DNA of 64,000 nucleotides, taken from positions 62,001-126,000 of the forward strand of contig JAFRZX010000054.1 in assembly GCA_017442315.1 (NCBI GenBank), read 5' to 3'. The translations under genes were made by a program, and so were the position numbers. Under the pieces are notes generated by a model that was not told the origin of the DNA, ran no database searches, and saw nothing but the letters and a program-made list of their open reading frames with translations. This DNA comes from Bacteroidales bacterium. Lineage in GTDB: Bacteria; Bacteroidota; Bacteroidia; Bacteroidales; UBA932. Of the stretch, positions 16,616 to 25,945 are shown in pieces; positions within the stretch are counted from its first letter, which is position 1; every line of letters begins with the position of its first letter.

Positions 16616-17302
16616 ATGCTATCTAATCTTTTACAGATGACCGCCGAAGCTGTGGCGGAACCTATACAGCAGGAAATGAAGCTTTCACTCATCGATATGG
16701 CTACAAAGGGAGGCTGGCTGATGATTGTGCTCCTCATCCTTTCAGTGATTGCAATCTACATTTTCGGAAGCAAATGGTGGATGATCCGCAAAGCCGGACA
16801 GATCGACAGGAATTTCATGAATGACATACACGATTTCATTCATGACGGAAAGATAAAGTCTGCGATAGAATTATGTCAGAAATATGATTCCCCTGTTGCC
16901 CGTCTTGTGGAAAAAGGCATAGAAAGAATCGGAAGGCCGCTTCAGGATATCCAGACAGCGGTAGAGAACATGGGCAATGTAGAGGTGGCCAGACTTGAGA
17001 AAGGGCTTCCGATGCTTGCCACAATAGCCGGCGGTGCTCCGATGATCGGATTCCTTGGTACAGTCACCGGTATGATAGAAGCATTCTTCAGAATGTCTAC
17101 AGCAGGAAACAATATAGACATCACTCTCCTGTCAGGAGGTATATACGAAGCCATGGTGACTACAGTAGGTGGTCTTTTCGTCGGCATCATCGCTTATTTC
17201 GGCTATAATTTCCTGACTTCCCAGATTTCAAATCTGGTGTTCAAGATGGAAAGCACAACCATCGAATTCATTGACATGCTTCACGAACCTTCCGACAAAT
17301 AG
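16616..17302 (+). CDS. exbB: ExbB/TolQ-type proton channel subunit
   Basis: A 228-residue inner-membrane protein of the MotA/TolQ/ExbB family. It has three hydrophobic segments (about 33-52, 134-160 and 183-205), with AGGAPMIGFLGTVTGMIEAF marking the conserved second helix. With ExbD it harnesses the proton gradient to energise TonB, which drives SusC-type outer-membrane transporters such as the one at the right end of this window. exbD and tonB follow in order, a canonical energy-transduction operon. The start at 16616 follows a short in-frame-stopped reading at 16605. Confidence 0.92.
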   Translation: MLSNLLQMTAEAVAEPIQQEMKLSLIDMATKGGWLMIVLLILSVIAIYIFGSKWWMIRKAGQIDRNFMNDIHDFIHDGKIKSAIELCQKYDSPVARLVEKGIERIGRPLQDIQTAVENMGNVEVARLEKGLPMLATIAGGAPMIGFLGTVTGMIEAFFRMSTAGNNIDITLLSGGIYEAMVTTVGGLFVGIIAYFGYNFLTSQISNLVFKMESTTIEFIDMLHEPSDK

Positions 17303-17365
17303 ACTGAGAAGCTGTTTGATTCAAGCTATAAACTGATGTTGATAAAAATTTAAACAACTTCCGAA

Positions 17366-17779
17366 ATGGCCATCAAAAGGACAACAAAGGTAGACTCCGG
17401 ATTCTCGATGTCGTCAATGACCGACATCGTTTTCCTGTTGCTGATATTCTTTCTGGTGACATCTACACTCATCAATCCAAACGCCCTGAAGCTTCTCCTG
17501 CCGAAAAGCACCGGTCAGGTATCAGCAAAAGCAACGGTGAGCGTATCCATCAAGCATTATCAGGATACGGACACGTTCTCATACCACATCAACGGTGAAG
17601 AGACACCTGTAAGGTTCAATATGATAGAGGATCAGCTGATAGAGCTTCTGCAGACGGAAGAAGACCCCACTTTCTCCATCTATGCTGACGAAACTGTCCC
17701 GATCAAGGAAGTGGTGGCTATAATGAATATTGCCAAACGGAATCATTACAAGGTAATAATGGCAACCTCACCGGAATAG
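17366..17779 (+). CDS. exbD: ExbD/TolR-type biopolymer transport protein
   Basis: A 137-residue protein with one N-terminal helix and a periplasmic domain. MSSMTDIVFLLLIFFLVTS contains the conserved membrane aspartate (Asp20) needed for proton-driven rotation with ExbB. Length is normal for ExbD. It lies 63 bp after exbB and directly before the TonB gene. Confidence 0.92.
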   Translation: MAIKRTTKVDSGFSMSSMTDIVFLLLIFFLVTSTLINPNALKLLLPKSTGQVSAKATVSVSIKHYQDTDTFSYHINGEETPVRFNMIEDQLIELLQTEEDPTFSIYADETVPIKEVVAIMNIAKRNHYKVIMATSPE

Positions 17780-17780
17780 G

Positions 17781-18572
17781 ATGACGGAAAGGGAATACAT
17801 ACGTGAACGGGAAAGACAGGAAAAACGTTCAAGGGCGACAGGTGTCGTCCTTTCAGTGTTCATACACGCCGTTCTTATAGTATGTTTTTTCATAACAGGA
17901 TTCACATACCTGGATCCGCCTCCGCCTGAGAGAGAACAGATACTGATAGATTTTGAAGAACCTGAGGTTGAAAAGCCAAAGCAGACATGGAATGGGACAA
18001 GGCCGCAGACTGCAACTCCAGACCCCGTAAAGCCGATAAATCTGGTGCAGCAGTCGGAAGCGTTGCACGAAGGGACAAAAAGCAACCAAGCCCCTGAAGC
18101 TACAATAGGAGATGAGGGCGATGTAGAGATCCCCGAACCGCCTAGAGAGCCGGAAATAGACCGCAGGGCCCTGTTTTCTTCCGCCAGGAACAACACCAGA
18201 AAAGATACTCTTGCAGCTCAGACCGCTGACAAGGTATCTGAGTCGCTTAAGGCAGGACATGCAACCGGCAACACCAAGACAGGAGAGACTTCTGGCGAAC
18301 CAAATGCAAAATTGGCTGGTAGAAGTGTCAACGGTACGCTTCCAAGGCCATCATATCCGGTTCAGGCATCAGGGAAGGTCGTAGTGAGCATCTGGGTAGA
18401 CAATTACGGTACTGTACAGAAAGCTGTACCGGGGAGCGAAGGGACAACTGTGACAGACAAGATGCTTTGGCAGGCAGCTAGAAAGGCTGCATTAGGAGCG
18501 CATTTCAATATGAGTGCTGATGCTCCTCCAATGCAGGAAGGAACGATAACATATATTTTTAAACTAAATTAA
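17781..18572 (+). CDS. tonB: TonB-like energy transducer
   Basis: A 263-residue protein with a charged N-terminus, one membrane helix (about 19-41), a proline-rich start (DPPPPERE), a long hydrophilic periplasm-spanning linker, and a C-terminal TonB-like domain (about 185-263) with VVVSIWVDNYGTVQKA and KMLWQAARKAALGAHF. It probably transmits ExbB/ExbD energy to TonB-dependent receptors. Only 1 bp separates it from exbD. The C-terminal domain is degenerate compared with classical TonB but typical of Bacteroidota transducers. Confidence 0.87.
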   Translation: MTEREYIRERERQEKRSRATGVVLSVFIHAVLIVCFFITGFTYLDPPPPEREQILIDFEEPEVEKPKQTWNGTRPQTATPDPVKPINLVQQSEALHEGTKSNQAPEATIGDEGDVEIPEPPREPEIDRRALFSSARNNTRKDTLAAQTADKVSESLKAGHATGNTKTGETSGEPNAKLAGRSVNGTLPRPSYPVQASGKVVVSIWVDNYGTVQKAVPGSEGTTVTDKMLWQAARKAALGAHFNMSADAPPMQEGTITYIFKLN

Positions 18573-18627
18573 TATTTGGCGTGAGCCAAGGATAATCAAC
18601 AATTTAACAGCCGTAAGGCACATAGAA

Positions 18628-19971
18628 ATGGAAAACAACAGAAAAGGCGGCAATGGCCGCAGGTCTGAAGGCCGTAGAGAATATGGCGCAGGCAGAAACA
18701 ATGAAAGAAGAAGCTTTGGAGAAAGGACCGAAAGAAGAACATTCGGAGACCGTCCGGAGAGAAGAAGCTTTGGAGAGAGGACTGAAAGAAGAACATTCGG
18801 GGACCGTCCGGAGAGAAGAAGCTTTGGAGAGAGGACTGAAAGAAGAACATTCGGGGACCGTCCGGAGAGAAGAAGCTTTGGAGAGAGGACTGAAAGAAGA
18901 ACATTCGGAGACCGTCCGGAGAGAAGAAGCTTTGGAGAGAGGACTGAAAGAAGAACATTCGGGGACCGTCCGGAGAGAAGAAGCTTTGGAGAGAGGACTG
19001 AAAGAAAGACATTCGGGGACCGTCCGGAGAGAAGAAGCTTTGGAGAGAGGACCGAGAAAAGAACATTCGGAGACCGTCCGGAGAGAAGAAGCAACGGCAA
19101 TTTCAGGAACACAGGAAAGAAGAGTTTCTATAAAAAGGATTTCAACTACTTCCGCAATGAGGAGGAAAGCGGCATAGAGAAGATGATCAGCAAAAGGCCC
19201 CAGGTCAGTGTTGACACATACTCGGACAATGACATGGTAACTGCTCCTATCAAGGAAGAGATCAGACTCAACAAGTATATAGCCAATTCCGGTGTATGTT
19301 CAAGAAGAGAGGCTGATAATTTCATCCTTGCAGGCGTTGTAACAGTAAACGGAGAGGTTGTTACTGAATTAGGCACAAAGGTAAACATCTATACTGACGA
19401 TATCAGGTTCAACGGAGAAAGACTCAAGGGTGAGGCCAAGGTCTATATAATCATGAACAAACCTAAGGGTTATGTGACCACAGCAAGCGACCCACACGCC
19501 GACAAGACTGTAATGGACCTGCTTAAAGGATGTACTTCAAGGGTATTCCCTGTAGGCCGTCTTGACAAGGCCACAACAGGAGTCCTAATGTTCACCAACG
19601 ACGGTGAGATTGCCGAAAAGCTGACTCATCCTTCATACGACAAGAAGAAGATTTATCAGGTATCACTCGACAGCAAACTCAGACAGGAGGACTACGAAAA
19701 GGTTCTCAGTGGAGTGGAGCTTTCTGACGGACTGATAGCAGCCGATGCACTTGAATATATAGAAGCAGACGACCACCGCAAGCTCGGTATAGAGATACAT
19801 TCAGGAAAGAACCGCATCGTCAGAAGAATCTTTGAATCTCTAGGATATGATGTAAAGGCTCTCGACAGGGTCTATTTTGCCGGACTTACCAAAAAAGGAC
19901 TGAAGAGAGGAGAATGGAGATATCTTACAGAGGGTGAAATAAATCTTCTTAAGATGGGAGCCTACCTATAG
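18628..19971 (+). CDS. RluB/RsuA-type rRNA pseudouridine synthase with Arg-rich repeat tail
   Basis: The core from about residue 205 is a standard RsuA/RluB enzyme: an S4 RNA-binding domain (RLNKYIANSGVCSRREAD), MNKPKGYVTT, the catalytic aspartate in VGRLDKATTG, and HSGKNRIVRRIFESLGY. It converts uridine to pseudouridine in ribosomal RNA. The first 150 or so residues are unusual: a basic region, then seven near-identical 18-residue units with sequence RRSFGERTERRTFGDRPE (residues 27-152). The tail alternates Arg with acidic residues and recurrent FG, so is likely disordered and possibly RNA- or ribosome-binding. Which rRNA site is modified (RluB, RluF or RsuA type) is uncertain. Confidence 0.9.
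   Translation: MENNRKGGNGRRSEGRREYGAGRNNERRSFGERTERRTFGDRPERRSFGERTERRTFGDRPERRSFGERTERRTFGDRPERRSFGERTERRTFGDRPERRSFGERTERRTFGDRPERRSFGERTERKTFGDRPERRSFGERTEKRTFGDRPERRSNGNFRNTGKKSFYKKDFNYFRNEEESGIEKMISKRPQVSVDTYSDNDMVTAPIKEEIRLNKYIANSGVCSRREADNFILAGVVTVNGEVVTELGTKVNIYTDDIRFNGERLKGEAKVYIIMNKPKGYVTTASDPHADKTVMDLLKGCTSRVFPVGRLDKATTGVLMFTNDGEIAEKLTHPSYDKKKIYQVSLDSKLRQEDYEKVLSGVELSDGLIAADALEYIEADDHRKLGIEIHSGKNRIVRRIFESLGYDVKALDRVYFAGLTKKGLKRGEWRYLTEGEINLLKMGAYL
18706..19083 (+). repeat. Seven-copy 54-bp in-frame tandem repeat
   Basis: Seven contiguous 54-bp units encode the 18-residue unit of the pseudouridine synthase tail. Each contains an AAGCTT and a repeated GGACCGTCCGGAG. Units 2, 3 and 5 are nearly identical at DNA level; units 6 and 7 carry one amino-acid change each (R to K). 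Because 54 is a multiple of 3, copy number can vary without breaking the frame. Confidence 0.95.
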
Positions 19972-20004
19972 AAAGGTAGAATCTGTTTTTTAAGCAATAC
20001 GGCA

Positions 20005-20901
20005 ATGGGAGAACAGACCAAAAGACATCGCGCAGGATTTGTCAACATCATCGGCAATCCGAATGTCGGCAAATCCACACTTATGAATGCCCTGGTTGGG
20101 GAAAAGCTGTCTATTGTAACCGCAAAGGCACAGACGACCAGACACAGGATTATGGGTATAGTCAACGGAGATGACTATCAGATCGTGTATTCCGATACCC
20201 CAGGAATTCTGAAGCCCAACTACAGGCTTCAACAGAGCATGATGAATTTCGTGGATACTGCAATTGGTGATGCTGACATCATACTGTACGTCACAGATAC
20301 AGTGGAGAAGGGAGACAAGAACGAAGAATATATAGCGAAACTCCAGAAGATCGAATGCCCGGTAATACTGGTGATCAATAAGATTGACATCAGCAGTCAG
20401 GAACAGGTAATGGAACTGATGCAATGGTGGAAGGAACAGCTTCCGCATGCGGTAATATACCCGGCTTCCGCACAGGAGAAATTCAATCTTGACAATATTT
20501 TCGATGCGATAACAGCCAATCTCCCGGAAGCACCTGCATGGTATGACAAAGACGTGTTCACTGACAAGAATCTGCGTTTCTTTGCTTCCGAGATCATACG
20601 TGAAAAAATATTCCTTAATTATAAGGAGGAGATACCGTACAGTTGCGAGGTAGCTATTGAGGAATTCAAGGAAGGTTCGGAAAGATACGACATAAGCGCG
20701 GTTATCTATGTCATGAGGGAGACCCAGAAAGGAATACTTATCGGGAAAGGAGGACAGTCGCTTAAGAAAGTCGGTACACAGGCCCGTATAGACATGGAGG
20801 ACTTTTTCCAGAAGAAAGTTTTCCTGCGGCTGTTCGTCAAGGTGGATCCTGACTGGAGAGAAAGCAAGAAGGAATTGAGAAAATTCGGATACGAATACTA
20901 A
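20005..20901 (+). CDS. era: GTPase Era
   Basis: A 298-residue ribosome-assembly GTPase with a G domain and C-terminal KH domain. G1 is GNPNVGKST (17-25), G3 DTPG, G4 NKID. The KH region has the GKGGQSLKKVGTQAR pattern. Era binds the 3' end of 16S rRNA during 30S maturation. It lies 33 bp after the pseudouridine synthase gene and just before parC, all rightward. Length is normal. Confidence 0.97.
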   Translation: MGEQTKRHRAGFVNIIGNPNVGKSTLMNALVGEKLSIVTAKAQTTRHRIMGIVNGDDYQIVYSDTPGILKPNYRLQQSMMNFVDTAIGDADIILYVTDTVEKGDKNEEYIAKLQKIECPVILVINKIDISSQEQVMELMQWWKEQLPHAVIYPASAQEKFNLDNIFDAITANLPEAPAWYDKDVFTDKNLRFFASEIIREKIFLNYKEEIPYSCEVAIEEFKEGSERYDISAVIYVMRETQKGILIGKGGQSLKKVGTQARIDMEDFFQKKVFLRLFVKVDPDWRESKKELRKFGYEY

Positions 20902-20918
20902 AAACCAATAAGGCAGAT

Positions 20919-23636
20919 ATGAGTTTTGAGGATATTGAACTACCTGATGAGGGGTTCATCGAAGAGGAAAGTATAGAAGGAGTGGACCCGGAAGATGCGG
21001 ATTCAGCCCCATCAGGCCGATTTGACCGTCTCTTCGGAGAGAACAGCCGCAAGTACAAGCTTGCAGGCATGTTCAGGGAATGGTATATCGATTACTCATC
21101 ATATACCGTACTTTACCGAGCTGTACCACACCTTATAGATGGTCTTAAACCTGTGCAGAGGCGAGTCCTGCATGCAATGTGGCGCATGGATGACGGCAGT
21201 TTCACCAAGGTAGCCAACATTGTAGGCCAGGCGATGCAGTTCCACCCTCACGGTGACCAGTCCATCCTTGGAGCGCTTGTGTGGCTGGGACAAAGGAATT
21301 ATCTGGTGGATTGCCAGGGAAACTGGGGCAATATCCTGACCGGAGATTCAAATGCAGCTCCACGATACATAGAAGCCCGCCTGAGCAAATTCGGCAAAGA
21401 GGTGGTTTTCAACCCGAAGACCACCAACTGGATGACATCCTACGACGGACGAAACCAGGAACCCGTGGAACTTCCAGTCAAGTTCCCGATTCTGCTGGCT
21501 CAGGGTACAGAGGGTATCGGAGCAGGATTTGCATCGAAGATTCTCCCGCACAACTTCAACGAACTGATTGACGCATCCATCGATATACTTCAGGGCAGGG
21601 ATTTCGAGATATTCCCTGATTTCCTCACCGGAGGTTCTGCTGACTGCTCTAAATACAGCAGCAGGCGCAAAGGGGGAAAGATAAAGATACGTGCGAAAAT
21701 CGAGAAGATCGACAAGAACACTCTGGCAATAACAGAAGTCCCATACAGCAAGACGACTCCTGTTGTCATAGAGTCAATACTCAAGGCCAAGGAGACGGGA
21801 AAAATAAAGATAAAGAAGATAGATGACCTGACCACGGAAAAGGTCAACATCATAATTCATCTTCCAAACGATGTTTCTCCTGACAAGACCATAGATGCAC
21901 TATATGCGTTCACGGCATGTGAAGTGTCAATCACGCCAAATACATGCGTCATACTTGACAACAAGCCTCAGGTACTCAGTGTAAATGACATGCTGCGCTA
22001 CAGCACTGAGCACACTAAAGACCTTCTGGGTCAGGAGCTTTCAATCCGTCTTAACGAACTGGAGAACGAATGGCACTACAACTCCCTGGAAAAGATATTC
22101 TTCGAGAACAAGGTATACAAGATTCTGGAAGGTGATGCCAGGACATGGGAAGACCAGCTGCAGGAAGTATTTACAGAAATGCTCAAATACCAGAAGCTGC
22201 TCAAGAGACCTGTCGTGATGGAAGACATCAACAGACTCGTGGAGAAACCTGTAAGAAAGATTTCCAAGTTTGATACCAAGGCGGTGGACGAAAAGCTCAG
22301 AGGTATAGAAGATGAGATGGAGGAAGTACAGAACCATCTTGAACATCTTACGGAATTTGCGGTAAATTACTTCAGGAGCCTGAAGAAGAAATACGGAAAG
22401 GCATATCCTAGGCTCACCGAACTCGTTGAATTCGAGAACATCGAAAGTACACGAGTTGTAAGCAACAATGCCAAGCTCTATGCTAACAAGGCGGAAGGCT
22501 TCGTAGGAATAGGACTCAAGAAAGAGGACAATGCCGAACTGATTTGCGACTGTTCGGATCTTTCGGAGATAATCGTCATCCATAAAGACGGCAAATACGT
22601 TGTCACCAAGGTCAGTGAAAAAGCTTTCTTCGGTAAGGACATCCTGTATGTAGGGCTGTTCGACAGAAACGACCAGAGAACAATCTACAATGTAATCTAC
22701 CGTGAAGGAAAGACTTCACTGAGCTACGCCAAAAGGTTTGCCGTCACCAGCGTGACACGTGACAAGGAGTATGACATCACGCAAGGGACACCGGGCTCAC
22801 AGATTCTGTGGTTCACAGTCAACCACAATGGCGAGGCAGAAACAGTGAAGATATATTTCCGCCCTAGGCCTAAGCTCAAGAAGACCAACGACGAATATGA
22901 TTTCTCCCAGCTGGCTATTAAGGGACGCGCCTCAAGAGGAAATCTTGTGTCAAAGAATCCTATCCAGAAGATAACTCTCAAATCCAAAGGTATCTCTACG
23001 ATAGGAGGTAAGGACATCTGGTTCGACGAGGACATACAGAGACTTAATGAAGACGGACGTGGACTGTATCTGGGACAGTTCAACACTTCTGACCATATTC
23101 TGGCAATATTCAAGGACGGTACATATTATACCACCACCTTCGACCTGAGCAACAGGTACCAGGGAGAACTTCTGAAAATACTGAAGTTCGATCCCGGACG
23201 TATCTACACTGCACTGTATTACGACAAGGCTGTAGGAGCATTCTATGTCAAGAGATTTTCGTTCGATGTCAGCGACAACACTCCTGTAAGTTTCATTGCC
23301 GATTCAAAGGGCTCTTACCTTGTAGAACTGAGTGACGATCTCCATCCACGTTTCGAGATAACCTTCGGGGGAAAGAACGCCAACAGAGATCCGGAACAGG
23401 TGGATGCCGAAGAATATATAGCAAAAAAAGGACTTCAGGCCAAAGGAAAGAAGGTCAGCGCATTAGATGTCAAGAGCGTAGCCTTCACAGAACCTGTCCA
23501 CAGACCGGAAGATGACCTGCAGCAGGAAGTATCTGAAGCAGAGAACCAGGCTGGAGAGATTGACAATACCGGGGTGGAAGATCCTATCGACATCGACCTT
23601 CCGGAAATGGACGACCCACAGCTGACATTATTCTGA
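20919..23636 (+). CDS. parC: DNA topoisomerase IV subunit A (type IIA A subunit)
   Basis: A 905-residue type IIA topoisomerase A subunit that cuts and rejoins DNA to decatenate chromosomes. LIDGLKPVQRRVLHAMW, FHPHGD and the catalytic Tyr150 in SNAAPRYIEARLSKF are present; the tower and coiled-coil region follow (about 330-490), then a divergent C-terminal beta-pinwheel. The N-terminus has an acidic extension of about 45 residues, and the C-terminus is also acidic. Absence of the GyrA-box QRRGG-type motif and the sequence character favour ParC over GyrA. No parE lies in the window. aroK begins 2 bp downstream. Confidence 0.88.
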   Translation: MSFEDIELPDEGFIEEESIEGVDPEDADSAPSGRFDRLFGENSRKYKLAGMFREWYIDYSSYTVLYRAVPHLIDGLKPVQRRVLHAMWRMDDGSFTKVANIVGQAMQFHPHGDQSILGALVWLGQRNYLVDCQGNWGNILTGDSNAAPRYIEARLSKFGKEVVFNPKTTNWMTSYDGRNQEPVELPVKFPILLAQGTEGIGAGFASKILPHNFNELIDASIDILQGRDFEIFPDFLTGGSADCSKYSSRRKGGKIKIRAKIEKIDKNTLAITEVPYSKTTPVVIESILKAKETGKIKIKKIDDLTTEKVNIIIHLPNDVSPDKTIDALYAFTACEVSITPNTCVILDNKPQVLSVNDMLRYSTEHTKDLLGQELSIRLNELENEWHYNSLEKIFFENKVYKILEGDARTWEDQLQEVFTEMLKYQKLLKRPVVMEDINRLVEKPVRKISKFDTKAVDEKLRGIEDEMEEVQNHLEHLTEFAVNYFRSLKKKYGKAYPRLTELVEFENIESTRVVSNNAKLYANKAEGFVGIGLKKEDNAELICDCSDLSEIIVIHKDGKYVVTKVSEKAFFGKDILYVGLFDRNDQRTIYNVIYREGKTSLSYAKRFAVTSVTRDKEYDITQGTPGSQILWFTVNHNGEAETVKIYFRPRPKLKKTNDEYDFSQLAIKGRASRGNLVSKNPIQKITLKSKGISTIGGKDIWFDEDIQRLNEDGRGLYLGQFNTSDHILAIFKDGTYYTTTFDLSNRYQGELLKILKFDPGRIYTALYYDKAVGAFYVKRFSFDVSDNTPVSFIADSKGSYLVELSDDLHPRFEITFGGKNANRDPEQVDAEEYIAKKGLQAKGKKVSALDVKSVAFTEPVHRPEDDLQQEVSEAENQAGEIDNTGVEDPIDIDLPEMDDPQLTLF

Positions 23637-23638
23637 CA

Positions 23639-24172
23639 ATGATAATCTCACTTATAGGATTCATGGGATGCGGCAAGAGCAGTGTCGGGAGGCGACTCTC
23701 GGAACTGCTCTGCTGCCGTTTTTTGGACCTTGACGATGTCATTGAGGAACAGGCAGAAAAGAGCATTGCGGAAATTTTTGAATCAGACGGTGAAGAAGCT
23801 TTCCGGGAAATGGAATATGAGGCCTTAAAAGGCATTGCAGGGAAAATAAGATCGGAAGAATCTGCAAATTACGTCATGGCATTGGGAGGGGGAACCGTCA
23901 TGAGGGAGGAATGTGCGAAGATTGTACATGACGGGACTTTATGCATATACCTGAGGACTTCTGTCGACATGCTTACAAAGAATCTGGAGGGAAAAGCTGA
24001 TGCGCGTCCTATGCTTGCGTCGGGCACATCACTTCGTGAGCGCATCCAGGAGCTTCATGCCTTCAGGTCATCCACATACGAAAAGACCGCCCACATCATA
24101 ATAGATACGGACGGACAGACTGTTGAAGATCTTGCCATCAGATCATTTCATCTCGTTCACGGATATCTTTGA
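23639..24172 (+). CDS. aroK: Shikimate kinase
   Basis: Phosphorylates shikimate at the 3-hydroxyl, the fifth step of aromatic amino-acid synthesis. It has 177 residues; Walker A is GFMGCGKSS (7-15), followed by the shikimate-binding aspartate in FLDLDD and the GGGT motif. It is packed 2 bp after parC. Its last 35 bp overlap the end of the convergent recJ. aroE, an adjacent pathway step, is also in this window at 30070. Confidence 0.95.
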   Translation: MIISLIGFMGCGKSSVGRRLSELLCCRFLDLDDVIEEQAEKSIAEIFESDGEEAFREMEYEALKGIAGKIRSEESANYVMALGGGTVMREECAKIVHDGTLCIYLRTSVDMLTKNLEGKADARPMLASGTSLRERIQELHAFRSSTYEKTAHIIIDTDGQTVEDLAIRSFHLVHGYL

Positions 24173-25874
24173 TGCGAAGCTGGGTATTTGAGGTTCCTCT
24201 GTAATAATTTTCAACTATCGAATAACATACATCCACCGGATTGCCAGCCTTTATATGATCAAAATAACACGCCATATTGAATGCTATGGACGATATATGA
24301 TGGTACGGATGTGACTCCTGAATAAGTTCAAGTTTCAGATGACCGCCTTCTGCACCGACCTTTCTACCCATACCGTTATCATATACGTTATCAGTTCTGA
24401 AAACCGGTGCATTATTTCCGGGTCCGAACGGCTGGAACTGCTTCAGGATACGCAGGAACTTAGGAGTGATCTGAGCGAAATTAAGTACTGCATCTACTTC
24501 TACCACAGGAGTCTGCATTTCAGGGATGATCCTGCCGGATATGGCTTTCTCGATCCGTTCACAGAACACAGGCAGATTCTCCTCTTTCAGAGTAAGGCCT
24601 GCAGCATACAGATGTCCACCGAAATTCTCAAGCAGGTCCGAACAGCTTTCTATTGCATCATAGAGATCGAAACCGTGTACACTTCGCGCCGATCCCGTGA
24701 CCAGTCCCTCCTGAGAACGGGTAAACACTATTGTCGGACGATAGAAAGCCTCCACAAGCCGGGAAGCCACAATTCCGACCACACCCTTATGCCAATCAGG
24801 ATTATAGACTATTGTCGCATTGTCCGAAGAAAGACATTTTCCTGACTCCACCATCTCAAGCGCTTCCTGAGTGATACGACGGTCAATGTTCTTCCTTTCA
24901 TTGTTGTGCTCGTTTATTTCTGAACCTATCCTGACCGCTGTCCTTGCATCTGATGCCGTAAGCAGCTCCACGGCAATCCTTCCTGTTTCCATTCTTCCGG
25001 CAGCATTGATACGCGGGCCAATCTTGAAGACAATGTCGTCTATGGTCAGATGCATAGGTTCAAGACCTGAAAGCTGTATCATGGCAGCCAGACCCTCACG
25101 CGGGTTGCTGTTAAGCTGCCTGAGGCCATAATGAGCCAGGATACGGTTTTCATCTGTAATGGATACAAGATCGGAAGCGATACTTACCACCAGAAGATCC
25201 ATCAACGGTACAAGAGACTCAAACGGAATATCATAGCGCATCGAGTATGCCTGCACCAGCTTGAATCCGACTCCGCATCCGGAAAGGTCATCAAAAGGAT
25301 AATTGCAGTCATCACGCTTAGGATCAAGAACAGCCACTGCCTTTGGAAGTTCATTTTCCGGAAGATGATGATCGCATATGATCATATCCACTCCTTTCCC
25401 GGCAGCATAGTCCACCTTGTCATTGGCTTTGATTCCGCAGTCAAGGGTAATGATAAGGCTGAAACCATTGTCCGCTGCCCAGTCAATTCCCTTATACGAG
25501 ACGCCATAACCTTCATCATACCTTTCTGGTATATAGAAATCGACATTTGCGGTCAATCTGCGCAGGAATGAATAGACAAGGGATACTGCGGTAGTGCCAT
25601 CCACATCATAGTCTCCATACACCAGAATCTTTTCACCGCCCTTGACCGCATCATGAACTCTCTCCACCGCTTTATCCATATCAGCCATCAGGAACGGATC
25701 ATACAGGTCATCCAGCGACGGTCTGAAAAAGGAACGGGCTTCATCAAAAGTACGGATACCCCTCTGCACAAGGAGTTCGGCAAGCACCGGATCCACTCCT
25801 AGTTCAGAAGAAAGTTGACTGACATTCTCAGAATCAGCGACTTCTCTCAATTTCCATATCTTTTCTACCGCCAT
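24138..25874 (-). CDS. recJ: Single-stranded-DNA exonuclease RecJ
   Basis: 5'-3' single-strand exonuclease for recombination and mismatch repair. It has 578 residues, with DHH-family metal motifs DYDVDG (88-93) and DHH (168-170), the GCGVGFK motif, a DHHA1 segment with NFGGHLYAAGL and a C-terminal OB-like domain. I start it at ATG 25874; a longer TTG reading to 25883 would overlap its own TATCTTTG box. With the box at 25881-25888, the transcript may begin at or next to the ATG. The 3' end overlaps the convergent aroK by 35 bp. Confidence 0.95.
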   Translation of the reverse strand: MAVEKIWKLREVADSENVSQLSSELGVDPVLAELLVQRGIRTFDEARSFFRPSLDDLYDPFLMADMDKAVERVHDAVKGGEKILVYGDYDVDGTTAVSLVYSFLRRLTANVDFYIPERYDEGYGVSYKGIDWAADNGFSLIITLDCGIKANDKVDYAAGKGVDMIICDHHLPENELPKAVAVLDPKRDDCNYPFDDLSGCGVGFKLVQAYSMRYDIPFESLVPLMDLLVVSIASDLVSITDENRILAHYGLRQLNSNPREGLAAMIQLSGLEPMHLTIDDIVFKIGPRINAAGRMETGRIAVELLTASDARTAVRIGSEINEHNNERKNIDRRITQEALEMVESGKCLSSDNATIVYNPDWHKGVVGIVASRLVEAFYRPTIVFTRSQEGLVTGSARSVHGFDLYDAIESCSDLLENFGGHLYAAGLTLKEENLPVFCERIEKAISGRIIPEMQTPVVEVDAVLNFAQITPKFLRILKQFQPFGPGNNAPVFRTDNVYDNGMGRKVGAEGGHLKLELIQESHPYHHISSIAFNMACYFDHIKAGNPVDVCYSIVENYYRGTSNTQLRIKDIRERDEMI

Positions 25875-25880
25875 AGCATA

Positions 25881-25888
25881 CAAAGATA
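25881..25888 (-). promoter_or_regulatory. Putative -7 box for recJ
   Basis: TATCTTTG on the minus strand ends only 6 bp before the recJ ATG at 25874, which implies a very short or absent 5' leader. Confidence 0.5.
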
Positions 25889-25900
25889 TGGATTTTTTGT

Positions 25901-25908
25901 TAAATTTG
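25901..25908 (+). promoter_or_regulatory. Putative -7 box for lysS
   Basis: TAAATTTG matches TAnnTTTG, 37 bp upstream of the lysS ATG, facing away from the recJ box 12 bp to the left. Confidence 0.5.
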
Positions 25909-25945
25909 TGGGTTTTTTAGAATAAACTGGTAAAAATTATAGACT

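Noticed and set aside
18576..18589. Small hairpin TTGGC-GTGA-GCCAA just after tonB, considered as a terminator.
   Set aside because: The stem is only 5 bp and no T-run follows. It may be a minor RNA structure, but it is not listed as a feature.
18706..19083. Tandem repeats as a CRISPR array.
   Set aside because: Units are contiguous 54-bp copies without unique spacers, and they are in frame inside a gene.
18564..19177. Additional long open frames across the 54-bp repeats on both strands.
   Set aside because: A repeat length divisible by 3 with few stop codons keeps several frames open. Only the frame continuing into the pseudouridine synthase has domain support.
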